A DNA stretch of 14,216 nt from Desulfobacterales bacterium (GCA_020347085.1 CP070769.1:1204055-1218270); one strand, 5' to 3'. Shown: positions 7,094 to 13,551, numbered from the stretch's first letter. A program made the numbers and translations. The notes: generated from the letters alone by a model not told the origin.

Positions 7094-7724
7094 CCTATGG
7101 CATGACCTCCCTTGACGGCCTGTCTGAGTTAGGCCGCACCCCAAACCATTCCCCACGTTCTGTAGCACCATCCATCACCTTTGCCCGCATGTGATATAAG
7201 CACCCCCTTTCTGTTTGGGTTCTATTAGTACCTTTTCTACAAGAAATTAGTATTTTACCCGCAAGAAACTAGTATCGCCTTGTATCAAGGGTGCGGTCAA
7301 ATTTCCGATAAGATAATTAGAACAGTCAGTTGCAAATGATCTCAGTAAACATAGACAGCGTGAAAGGGGGGCATATAGGGAACAAGCACATATGCACAGA
7401 TCGGAAAAATTCACAGCATACCGCCCCGATGGTTGAGCAAGGTATAGGCCGAGATTCTAGCTTACGTGCAAGCCCAAGACATTGGACTCGATTCATTTGT
7501 TGTTTGTCTGGGGGCAGATCCGCTCATGTGCCCGTTTTCGGAATTCTACGGCTGTTCGAATTACCGTACATCTCCAGCACGTGTTTATGACGCTGAGGAA
7601 TCGGAAAGGTAGCCTCACCTGCCTATCAAGGCCATGAATCAAGTCCGGCCATATAGTCTTTAGGGTATGTGGTGATAAGCCACCCCTTTCACAAGGGCAG
7701 ACTATGTAAAGGAGCTCACTTACC
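7094..7724. other. Interval without an intact gene
   Basis: Between the two small Cys-rich genes I find no intact gene. It contains a weak hairpin (GGCC/GGCC near 7120-7135), a 14-base match (7206-7219) to sequence at 6308-6321, and the frameshifted relic at 7429-7612. An 86-codon open frame at 7330-7590 has no ribosome binding site and no protein-like composition outside its overlap with the relic, and I do not call it as a gene. Confidence 0.55.
7429..7612 (+). pseudogene. Frameshifted relic related to the 6857-7093 Cys-rich protein
   Basis: Frame 7448-7609 reads AEILAYVQAQDIGLDSFVV, then CLGADPLMCPFSEFYGCSNY and RTSPARVYDAEESER before a stop at 7610. This lines up with KDVGLVTFVQCLEKKPSVC and CAPLIYMAKK of the gene at 6857: the D-[IV]-G-L-x(2)-F-V-x-C-L core is shared, as is the [SA]-P-x-x-[VI]-Y end. 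In-frame upstream codons meet a TAG at 7445. A neighbouring frame offers ATG GTT GAG CAA GGT at 7429, so removing one base near 7444-7450 would join the two into one protein. The upstream CP..C part is not recognisable. A shorter functional product from GTG 7466 cannot be excluded. Confidence 0.5.
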
Positions 7725-7940
7725 ATGAAGCGAAATCCAATTCATAGAGTAGGTACCAAGAACGCCCTGTGCCCCTATTATACGGATTGCCTGGATCATG
7801 CTGTAAGCCGCTACTGGCGGTTCTGGGATTGTTCCGAATGCACACACAAATCGGAACGAGAATCATTGGGCTACGGAGAATCTCCACATAGTTCAGACCT
7901 TGACTACGATTTGTCTTGGGTCATGTTGTCGGAAAGTTGA
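7725..7940 (+). CDS. Small Cys-rich protein (CPYYxxCLD type)
   Basis: This is a 71-residue protein with four cysteines in a compact motif: LCPYYTDCLDHAV (C16, C22) and WDCSECTHK (C36, C39). The C-x5-C...C-x2-C arrangement suggests a single zinc ribbon-like site; the remainder is acidic and probably disordered. Small proteins with CPYY..CLD...W..W.C..C recur, as I remember, in sulfate-reducing bacteria, but no function is known to me. AAGGAG at 7709-7714 lies 10 bases before the ATG. No partner gene is evident; the next gene converges from the right. Confidence 0.72.
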   Translation: MKRNPIHRVGTKNALCPYYTDCLDHAVSRYWRFWDCSECTHKSERESLGYGESPHSSDLDYDLSWVMLSES

Positions 7941-8112
7941 CGCACAACCCAATTAGTGAGGTTAAACAAAAGGCCGTGTATGAATGAACATGATGCCGTC
8001 TTTTCTAATCACTGATGCCACTATGAAGAAGACACTGTCAAGATAAGAGGGATTACATTGCGAAAGAGGTGATGGCGGTGCTAAAGGCAGAACAAACCAC
8101 CAGTAATTGAAG

Positions 8113-8147
8113 ATTCCCTGCGGTCCCGACAAGTCGGGACGGGGAAT
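8113..8147. terminator. GC-rich hairpin between convergent genes
   Basis: GTCCCGAC (8123-8130) and GTCGGGAC (8133-8140) form an 8-bp perfect palindrome, enclosed by ATTCCC (8113-8118) and GGGAAT (8142-8147). It sits between the convergent genes ending at 7940 and 8240, where a shared transcription stop would be useful, but neither strand shows a T run, so it may be a REP-like repeat instead. A short open stretch just upstream (about 8050-8109, ending KEVMAVLKAEQTTSN) may be a gene relic; I could not identify it. Confidence 0.35.
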
Positions 8148-8239
8148 GCCACTCGCGGTTGCAGTCTCACAAGGCAAGCTGCGGGCAATGTGCTCGCTCT
8201 TGCAGTTCAGATTCTATCACGTGTGAAGGCTTCACTACA

Positions 8240-9040
8240 TTATCGGTGGTTTTCCCGTATCAAGTCCCTTATTTTGCGAGCGTTTTTCTTACAGGATCTT
8301 ACAAGCTCAACGTCTTGTCTCTCCGGAAAGCTATCGATAAAAACGGTGAGTTCACGCATTATCTCCCCACTCAGTTCTCTTGCCCGTTGGTCAGTTAGAG
8401 GCTTCTCAAAATGGAGTTTGCTCGGCCCCTCGTGTCCACCCTCGGCAATGTACCAGTCCCTGAACGGTATTGTGAAACCAATACGGAACAAGAGAAATCC
8501 TATGGGCGTAGCTACCATTGGGATGTTTTTTTGTAGGGCAGCAAAGGTCATCCTGCTTAAGACGTTATCATCCAATTCATAAGGAACCATCATGTGCCCA
8601 CCAGGCGGGATAAGATCTCCCAAAAGTTTAAACAGCTTCCATTGTGTATCGGAATTCGCGATATTATATTTTTCACGAACAGCTTTTTGCTCTTTGAAGG
8701 CCACTTCGGGCCAATAATTACCGATTTCAATCCACGGCAGAACGTTTTTTCCTCCCACACTGTACAACGACTGATCAACAACCGGTTTCTCGGAACGATG
8801 CCCATGTTCATCTCTAAGATAGATACTGAAATAGGACCTGCCCGAAAACAATCTATGGGGTGGCAGAAGTATTGGTTTAAGCTCAACCACAACCCGATAT
8901 TGATTCACTTTCTCCCTCTCAAGGGAGATAAATGTTTCAAGGTTTTGCCGGCTTCTTTCTGAAATGCGCACGAGCCCGACTCCAGCAATTTGGTATTCTG
9001 AGACTTCCTCGTATCCTGAGTGAGTCTCAATAGACGACAT
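8240..9040 (-). CDS. DUF1122-like protein
   Basis: The protein has 266 residues and resembles the DUF1122 family (uncharacterised, in archaea and some bacteria). The recognisable parts are GRSYFSIYLRDEHG (about residues 66-79), LIPPGGHMMVPYELDD (about 140-155) and, most characteristically, PMVATPIGFLLFRIGFTIP followed by FRDWYIAEGGHEGPSKLHFEKP (about 172-215). The C-terminus is a charged helical tail. No signal peptide or membrane span is seen. The function is unknown. The frame is open to 9169, but the upstream codons run through a transcription terminator (9128-9155), so translation probably begins at ATG 9040 (AGGA 4 bases upstream) or ATG 9052. Family assignment is from memory of the motif. 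Confidence 0.72.
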   Translation of the reverse strand: MSSIETHSGYEEVSEYQIAGVGLVRISERSRQNLETFISLEREKVNQYRVVVELKPILLPPHRLFSGRSYFSIYLRDEHGHRSEKPVVDQSLYSVGGKNVLPWIEIGNYWPEVAFKEQKAVREKYNIANSDTQWKLFKLLGDLIPPGGHMMVPYELDDNVLSRMTFAALQKNIPMVATPIGFLLFRIGFTIPFRDWYIAEGGHEGPSKLHFEKPLTDQRARELSGEIMRELTVFIDSFPERQDVELVRSCKKNARKIRDLIRENHR

Positions 9041-9127
9041 AGGTCCTAACATGTCTTGTATGCCATCTTTACGCTTACCTGCCCAGAAAGTTTCTTCAGA
9101 AGTGAGCAGGAAGAATGCTCCTTCTAT

Positions 9128-9155
9128 AAAAAATGGCTCCCCTTGGGAGCCTTTT
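9128..9155. terminator. Rho-independent terminator, probably bidirectional
   Basis: A 7-bp perfect stem GGCTCCC/GGGAGCC (9135-9141 with 9145-9151) has a 3-base loop. It is flanked by AAAAAA on the left (a T run on the minus strand) and TTTTCTTT on the right. On the minus strand it lies about 75 bases after the rhodanese-ferritin gene and fits as its terminator. It also limits how far upstream the DUF1122-like gene can start. Confidence 0.8.
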
Positions 9156-9227
9156 CTTTCCCCTCGCATTTTTCAGAATGGGAGGTATCACGGCAAGTAA
9201 CTATCTGGTCAGGGCTTCATCGCATCC

Positions 9228-10058
9228 CTAACTGGCCCTTTCTGGGGTTTTGCCCCGTTCGTTACATTGGTCTATTACATCAATCAGGTTCCTCATGTGT
9301 TTTTTCTCAGCCTGTGCAATGGAGAGAAAAACCTGTCGTGCCTCTTTACTATCTGTCTGTTCAGCCATGGTGCGGTAAAGGTCAAATGCAGAATTTTCAA
9401 CATGCAATGCCAATTCTATGAGACCCAGACATATATTACCTTCGGTGGCTGCGGTGCGCCGAAGCGTGCCATTTAAGTCTTCGCCGCCTTCTAGAATTTC
9501 TCCTTTCAGGTTTTCAAGAACCACTTCATATGCTGGGGGATCGTTTTCGGTATCTTTCCAGCACTGGTAGACAGCTTTGGCATGGGCCCTCTCCTCTATG
9601 GAGAGTTGCCCAAATGTCTCTGATAAGGGCCCTGAGGCCAATCTGTCTTTGATGTGGCTATAAAACCGAAGTGCCCCTTTCTCCAAGTCCATGGCTACCA
9701 GTAGAAGTTCGGAAAGGTTCCTTGCCTTGTCAAAGACCTGCACCCTGGGATAATTGGGCACGGTTCTGCCCTCCCAGGCCATAATGCCGCCTTCCAGATC
9801 GTATATATTTTTGATAGATGCTTCTCCTTCCACAGCAAGCGTAGCCGCTGCCGCGGAACGCCCGCCGCTGTGGCAATAAAAAATTAGATCCTTGTCGGGC
9901 GGAAGGATAGAGAGACTCGCAACCAGGTCCTTGACCGGGATGAGCTTTGCCCCTGGAATATGCCCTCCGACATACTCTGCGGGCTGCCTAACATCCACAA
10001 TCAGATAGTCACTCTCCTTCTTTCTTTCGATATATTGCCTTAATTCTTTTGGGTTCAT
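9228..10058 (-). CDS. Rhodanese-ferritin-like (rubrerythrin-type) fusion protein
   Basis: This cytoplasmic protein has 276 residues and two domains. Residues 1-105 are a rhodanese with active-site loop YCHSGGRS, where C62 is the persulfide-carrying cysteine, and other rhodanese landmarks (DVRQPAEYVGGHIPGA, 22-37; LEGGIMAWEG, 88-97). Residues 115-265 form a four-helix ferritin/rubrerythrin-like domain with likely diiron ligands: E126 (LEKGALRFY), E156 and H159 (EERAH), E221 (HVENSAF), E251 and H254 (AEKKH). No rubredoxin domain is present. Such a protein could couple persulfide sulfur with peroxide or oxygen chemistry; this is inference. The Shine-Dalgarno signal is weak and A-rich. A terminator follows at 9128-9155. 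The gene stands alone, with a palindromic element in its upstream region. Confidence 0.9.
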   Translation of the reverse strand: MNPKELRQYIERKKESDYLIVDVRQPAEYVGGHIPGAKLIPVKDLVASLSILPPDKDLIFYCHSGGRSAAAATLAVEGEASIKNIYDLEGGIMAWEGRTVPNYPRVQVFDKARNLSELLLVAMDLEKGALRFYSHIKDRLASGPLSETFGQLSIEERAHAKAVYQCWKDTENDPPAYEVVLENLKGEILEGGEDLNGTLRRTAATEGNICLGLIELALHVENSAFDLYRTMAEQTDSKEARQVFLSIAQAEKKHMRNLIDVIDQCNERGKTPERAS

Positions 10059-10370
10059 TTCTTTTGCACAGTGTCCCTGTCCATGGCGATTTCATCATCC
10101 CTCAAATACGTCCAACCGGCTCAGAGTGGCTGTTTTACCATGCTATGTTGGACAATGGCCAGACTATAAGCTATCTCAAAAAAGTGGATCAGGGTTCAGG
10201 GCAAGGCACGGGGCGGCGAAAAAGCGCAGCATACACGGTAGTATGTGAGCATTTTGAGCCGACTCGCAACGCCGCCATGGGGCGTCAGACGCATTTTTGA
10301 GATGGCTTCTAGTGTGACTTCTCAGGATGGCGAGATACATCTTCCGAGAACCGCAGGCCCTGTCCCCTAA
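10059..10370. other. Gene-free interval with a palindromic element
   Basis: About half of this interval is the 151-bp inverted-repeat element at 10163-10313. I see no gene on either strand. The remaining bases should hold the promoter of the rhodanese-ferritin gene, but no clear consensus stands out. Confidence 0.55.
10163..10313. repeat. Miniature inverted-repeat element, 151 bp
   Basis: The terminal arms are 20 bases each (10163-10182 and 10294-10313) and complementary at 18 of 20 positions; the right arm is TTTTTGAGATGGCTTCTAGT. Within lie GGCGGCG against CGCCGCC (right arm 10270-10276), and inside that CATAC/GTATG around ACGGTA. The whole can fold into one long cruciform or RNA hairpin. 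It has no coding capacity, which fits a MITE. No clear target duplication is visible at its edges. Similar palindromes with a CATAC...GTATGTGAGCA core occur, as I remember, in other sulfate-reducer genomes. Confidence 0.7.
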
Positions 10371-10592
10371 CTAATCCTGATGGGGCCATTCCATGCTATT
10401 TCGCTCCTCGACGAAATAGCAGAAACGGTCCCACGCAAACTCGCGCTGAGATATGGGACACCGCAGCTTGACCTTTCGCTCGCTGACCTCAATGACTTCC
10501 CAATCGCCACGGCGTGGGCCGCCGTCAATGTGTATTTTTTGTCCAACATGAAAAGGGTAAGGCCGAAAATTTGCCACTTTATTTGTTGCCAT
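10371..10592 (-). CDS. Conserved small hypothetical protein
   Basis: The protein has 73 residues and no family name known to me. It is rich in beta-strand-forming, alternating residues: FRPYPFHVGQKIHIDGG (9-25), PRRGDWEVIEVSERKVKLRCP (26-46), then a Trp/Tyr-rich end (WDRFCYFVEE, EWP). The VGQKIxIxGGPRxGDWEV arrangement looks like a small SH3/KOW-like barrel; this is inference. It has two cysteines and no signal peptide. GGAG lies 8 bases before the ATG, supporting this start over an overlapping 83-codon frame. It stands alone between the inverted-repeat element and repeat copy C. Confidence 0.68.
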   Translation of the reverse strand: MATNKVANFRPYPFHVGQKIHIDGGPRRGDWEVIEVSERKVKLRCPISQREFAWDRFCYFVEERNSMEWPHQD

Positions 10593-10758
10593 TTACTCAG
10601 CTCCGGACTGCACAACATTTTTGCAATGCCACACCTTTGCCAATCTCGCGCCCTCGATCGTCAACCCGGTTTCCGAAACTATCCAAGAAAAGGCCTCTTC
10701 AACTGGTGCCCGCTTGATACTGACCATTTATGGAAGGACGCTAAAAAAGTCCACCATT

Positions 10759-10832
10759 GTAAAGCCTCCTGCCCTTCCGGGCGGGGGTTCTGCCTTGCGG
10801 CAGCACGGCGCTCCGAGGAGCAGGCCGGTCAA
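10759..10832 (+). repeat. GTGA-hairpin repeat, copy C (variant GTAA)
   Basis: This copy begins GTAA-AGCCTCC. The first hairpin has loop TTCC instead of TAAA, then comes CTGCC-TTGC-GGCAG, then a third short stem GCTCC-GA-GGAGC, and the end GGCCGGTCAA. Its last base directly precedes the stop codon of the nickel superoxide dismutase gene (read on the minus strand), so that transcript would carry the complementary hairpins as its 3' untranslated region. Confidence 0.72.
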
Positions 10833-11285
10833 CTATTTGTGACTGCCTCCGAAATATATGCCCTGAAATTCCTTTAAAAGGGATCGGAGTGTAGTGATGT
10901 GGGTCAAATCAGTCGTCTGCTTGCACTTCATAGCGTAAACCAGTATCTTGTGTAATAATGTTACTTTATCAGAATATTTCACTGCATCAAGCTTGATTCT
11001 CTGCGTCATGAAATACTGCGCGACGATTTGTTGAACCTCATTTGCATGGTATTCTTTGTTCATAACCCACCGGGTTAGCTGATTGTCATTCGTGGGTTTC
11101 TGGCTTTGCAGTTGCGTGATCTGTGTCATCGCCTTTTCGATGGTCGTGATATGCTCAGCAATCATCCTGACTCTCATCTCATCATCGTAGATTCCACAAG
11201 GAACCTCACAATGTGCCCCGACGTTAGACGTACCAAAAAACATCACCAAGAGCACTAGGATTAAAGGCAAGTATTTTCTCCTCAT
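10833..11285 (-). CDS. sodN: Nickel superoxide dismutase, exported form
   Basis: Ni-SOD converts superoxide to O2 and H2O2 with a nickel bound by the N-terminal hook. The hook HCEVPCGIYDD is at residues 25-35: H25, C26 and C30 would be His1, Cys2 and Cys6 of the mature enzyme. Unlike the classic Streptomyces protein, whose short propeptide is removed by the SodX protease, this one starts with a signal peptide: MRRK, a hydrophobic core (about 5-17), then NVGA before H25. Signal peptidase cleavage after A24 would expose His1 and place the enzyme outside the cytoplasm. The mature part is about 126 residues, mostly helical, close to the family. A good GGGGGAG precedes the ATG, and an 8-base palindrome GTGCGCAC (11317-11324) lies in the leader. 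No sodX-like gene is in the window. Confidence 0.92.
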   Translation of the reverse strand: MRRKYLPLILVLLVMFFGTSNVGAHCEVPCGIYDDEMRVRMIAEHITTIEKAMTQITQLQSQKPTNDNQLTRWVMNKEYHANEVQQIVAQYFMTQRIKLDAVKYSDKVTLLHKILVYAMKCKQTTDLTHITTLRSLLKEFQGIYFGGSHK

Positions 11286-11602
11286 GGTTCTCCCCCTTCC
11301 TTGCTTGGTTTACTTAGTGCGCACATCATGGATCAATCTCCTCCATTTTGCCCATTACGATGTAAGAACAGGCATAACAACAGGTAATCCGACTTAAAAT
11401 ATGAACCTTTTCTTGTGACTTTCTGAGTTCCCCTTTTCCACAATGCTCGATTTCAATACTAACCAATATCAGCACTCTGGGAAAATTCAATGGGGTGAAA
11501 TGTGTATTTTGTCAAAAAAGAGACCGTATATTGGATGGGTTCCACATGACTCACGGCAAGAAAGAACGCGGCAACCTGGTAAGATCAGGGAAGTGTAGAA
11601 GA
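11286..11602. other. Intergenic interval upstream of sodN
   Basis: This interval should contain the sodN promoter on the minus strand; the best candidate I see is only moderate (TTGTTA, 17 bases, TAATGG). The plus strand holds the possible short coding relic listed at 11495-11602. I see no other structure. Confidence 0.5.
11495..11602 (+). pseudogene. Possible small CxxC protein fragment cut by repeat copy D
   Basis: A GTG opens a frame beginning MKCVFCQKRDRILDGF, whose MKCxFC start resembles those of small zinc-ribbon proteins such as YgiT/MqsA-type proteins. The rest does not match that family clearly, and the second zinc pair is absent. The frame runs straight into repeat copy D at 11603, where it becomes only a translation of the hairpins. 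There is no convincing ribosome binding site. It may be a fragment of a gene interrupted by the repeat, or chance. Confidence 0.25.
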
Positions 11603-11742
11603 GTGAAGCCTCCCCGCCCTTCCGGGCGGGGGTTCTGCCTTGCGGCAGTGCTTCGCACCCCGGAAAGGAAAACGGACATTTTTGTATAGCTCCCCTCGAC
11701 CCCGCCCTTCCGGGCGGGGCTTGCGGGGAGCATGCCGGTCAA
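11603..11742 (+). repeat. GTGA-hairpin repeat, copy D (long form)
   Basis: This is the 140-bp long member. It has GTGA, the first hairpin CCCCGCCC-TTCC-GGGCGGGG, and CTGCC-TTGC-GGCAG. About 45 bases absent from the short copies follow. A compound stem then comes: GCTCCCC (from 11689) pairs with GGGGAGC and encloses a second CCCCGCCC-TTCC-GGGCGGGG. It ends ATGCCGGTCAA. The short copies look like internal deletions of this form, since they keep both ends. The architecture resembles a structured non-coding RNA such as the HEARO/omega-RNA of IscB-type elements. No nuclease gene is attached. Confidence 0.78.
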
Positions 11743-11916
11743 ACCGCCGAACACAGAACAAGCATAGGATATGATAGTTCAGCCTGAAGTTTCTGAATCG
11801 AAGGCCTCTATCCCACATACAATCCCATCCACCCGACGATCTTATTGAAGATTTGTAGCGCCTATCAGGAATTTTTGAGACCAGCAGACAGAGACAGCAA
11901 GATCTCCGTGAGATGG

Positions 11917-13095
11917 TCACAAGTCGCTTGAGATGGATACGTAGAAAGTGACCCCCTTTTCTCGGCCGGGTTCCACCCAGACTTCTCCACCATGTAGCTC
12001 TGCCGACTCCTTAACAATAGCTAGTCCTAATCCGGTCCCTTCCACCCCTCTTGATGTTTTATTTCGCTGGAAAACCTCAAAAATGTTGTCTGTGTCTTCG
12101 CCTTTTATGCCTACGCCATCATCACTTACTGAAATGATGTGGAATTGATCGGATCTCTCATATCCAATTCTGATCTCACCCAGGCCGCCCCCCGCGTATT
12201 TTAGGGCGTTGTCCACCAGATTCCTCAGTATTCTTAAAATAGAAAGCCGGTCCGCGTTTATTTCGGGTATGCCTTCGGGTTGCGACCATCCTATTTGACG
12301 AATATCAAGTTGGGCCGAAAACTCGTCTCTGACTATCTGCAAGATCTCTGTTAACTTAACACTTTCTATGTTCAAAGGTATCTCTTTGCTTGATATGTAG
12401 ACGTTGATTTTTCCAGCCAGCGCAGCAATCTGCTCTGCAGCGTCCAAGATTTTGTCGCAGTAATCTCTTGCTTTTTCATCAACAACATCCCGGTACTGTT
12501 CATGAAGCCGTTTTGTCAGCCCGTAGATGCCAATAGCTGGATTTCTGAGATCGTGTGCAACCGAATAGGCAAACAGCTTCATTTGTTCAGAATGCTTTTT
12601 GAGTGTCTCCTCTGCTTGCTTGCGCTCCGTGATATCTATAGATGACTCAATCATTTGGGAGAGGTTTCCGTCAGCGCCGAAAACAGGGTAACCATGGACT
12701 TCAACATGTTTAGGATTTCCGGCTTTATCATAATGGATATGTTCTACGATTACCGGCTTTTTCGTCTCTCTTACTATTTGAAGTGGGCACGGATGTCCTT
12801 CTGGTGAACATGGCTTGTCTCTATGGTGGGTAAGGGCATGACACGTCACCCCGTCTGACAAATGGCCGGCGTAAGCGGCAGAATTTGCCAGCTTGACGGT
12901 GTAATCAGAAGCGTCAATAACATAGAAGGGGTAGGGTAAGGATTCCAAAACCGACTTCAGGAAGTCAGTTTGTTTCAGGATTTGCCCCTCCATGTGCTTG
13001 CATTCGGCTTCTGACATCTCCAATTTCCGCAGCCGTCCGCGCAATTCTCTTAGTTCTCTAATAAGTTGCTCTTTTGTCTTGTGCTCATCTTGCAT
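11917..13095 (-). CDS. PAS-domain sensor histidine kinase
   Basis: This 392-residue protein lacks any clear membrane span, so it is probably cytoplasmic. It has an N-terminal coiled coil (about 5-45) and a PAS domain (about 45-157) ending SSIDITERKQAEE. A HisKA domain carries the phosphorylatable H181 in VAHDLRNP, and a HATPase domain shows N292/N296 (RNLVDNALKYAGG), the G1 box SDDGVGI (324-330), F box IFEVFQR and G2 box GTGLGLAIV. All catalytic boxes are intact. The PAS domain has three cysteines (C85, C96, C103; CHALTHHRDKPC then CPL), a pattern seen in redox or metal-responsive PAS domains of sulfate reducers, as I remember. No response regulator lies next to it, so its partner is elsewhere. 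GGGAG precedes the ATG by about 10 bases. Confidence 0.92.
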   Translation of the reverse strand: MQDEHKTKEQLIRELRELRGRLRKLEMSEAECKHMEGQILKQTDFLKSVLESLPYPFYVIDASDYTVKLANSAAYAGHLSDGVTCHALTHHRDKPCSPEGHPCPLQIVRETKKPVIVEHIHYDKAGNPKHVEVHGYPVFGADGNLSQMIESSIDITERKQAEETLKKHSEQMKLFAYSVAHDLRNPAIGIYGLTKRLHEQYRDVVDEKARDYCDKILDAAEQIAALAGKINVYISSKEIPLNIESVKLTEILQIVRDEFSAQLDIRQIGWSQPEGIPEINADRLSILRILRNLVDNALKYAGGGLGEIRIGYERSDQFHIISVSDDGVGIKGEDTDNIFEVFQRNKTSRGVEGTGLGLAIVKESAELHGGEVWVEPGREKGVTFYVSISSDL

Positions 13096-13257
13096 CTTAT
13101 AACGCTCCCAAGCTTCCCTAAAAAATACGTGTGTCCACTTCCAGTTTCATGATCCTATGCCTTTGCGCCCTTCTTGTGCCCAATAGCAGGAAGTCCGGAT
13201 GCCTCAGGTTCCTAACCCAGAAAAGCCGTGAATGGCACATCTGCAGATCTAATAGAT

Positions 13258-13551
13258 CTAGGCCGCTTTGTCATTTTCTGTGTCTCTCACTTTCTCCATA
13301 GCGAGGCACCATCGTGTGTACTTGCATCCATGTTGATCGCAACGGTCCTGTCCTCTTCCGAAGCAAGCGGGGTTCCCCTTTCTCAACTGTTTCTTATGTA
13401 TTTTGGGAGATATGACTTCCAGGAAACAGGCGTTGCAAAGAGATCCACTGTAATCGTCCGGACCCCAGGCAACGACCGATTCTTTTTCCCACATTTTGCT
13501 GCACTTGACACACTTAACCGATAGTATAGGCATTTTTGCAATACACGCCAT
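13258..13551 (-). CDS. Small Cys-rich protein, likely zinc-binding
   Basis: The protein has up to 97 residues and eight ordered cysteines: C14 and C17 (CVKC), C39 and C42 (CNAC), then C63, C71, C76 and C82 in ACFGRGQDRCDQHGCKYTRWC. The first two pairs form a treble-clef or zinc-ribbon pattern around WGPDDYSGSLC; the last four could form a second site. Between them is a basic helix (KIHKKQLRKGN). The pattern GPDD[YF]SGSLC...KKQLR.GN..CFG...CDQ..CKY..WCL is one I associate with Desulfobacterota, function unknown. An ATG at 13533 is an alternative start, since the Shine-Dalgarno signal (GGGGGA) is about 15 bases from the first. Confidence 0.72.
   Translation of the reverse strand: MACIAKMPILSVKCVKCSKMWEKESVVAWGPDDYSGSLCNACFLEVISPKIHKKQLRKGNPACFGRGQDRCDQHGCKYTRWCLAMEKVRDTENDKAA

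Noticed and set aside
7330..7590. 86-codon plus-strand open frame.
   Set aside because: It has no ribosome binding site and no coding-like composition; the protein-like signal in this region lies in a different frame (7448-7609).
8223..8235. Short palindrome GTGAAG-G-CTTCAC just past the DUF1122-like gene, similar to repeat ends.
   Set aside because: It is only 13 bases, has no second hairpin and no CCGGTCAA end; it may be chance.
10367..10618. 83-codon minus-strand frame overlapping the 73-residue hypothetical gene.
   Set aside because: The 73-residue frame has a proper ribosome binding site and a conserved-looking protein; this one is its shadow.
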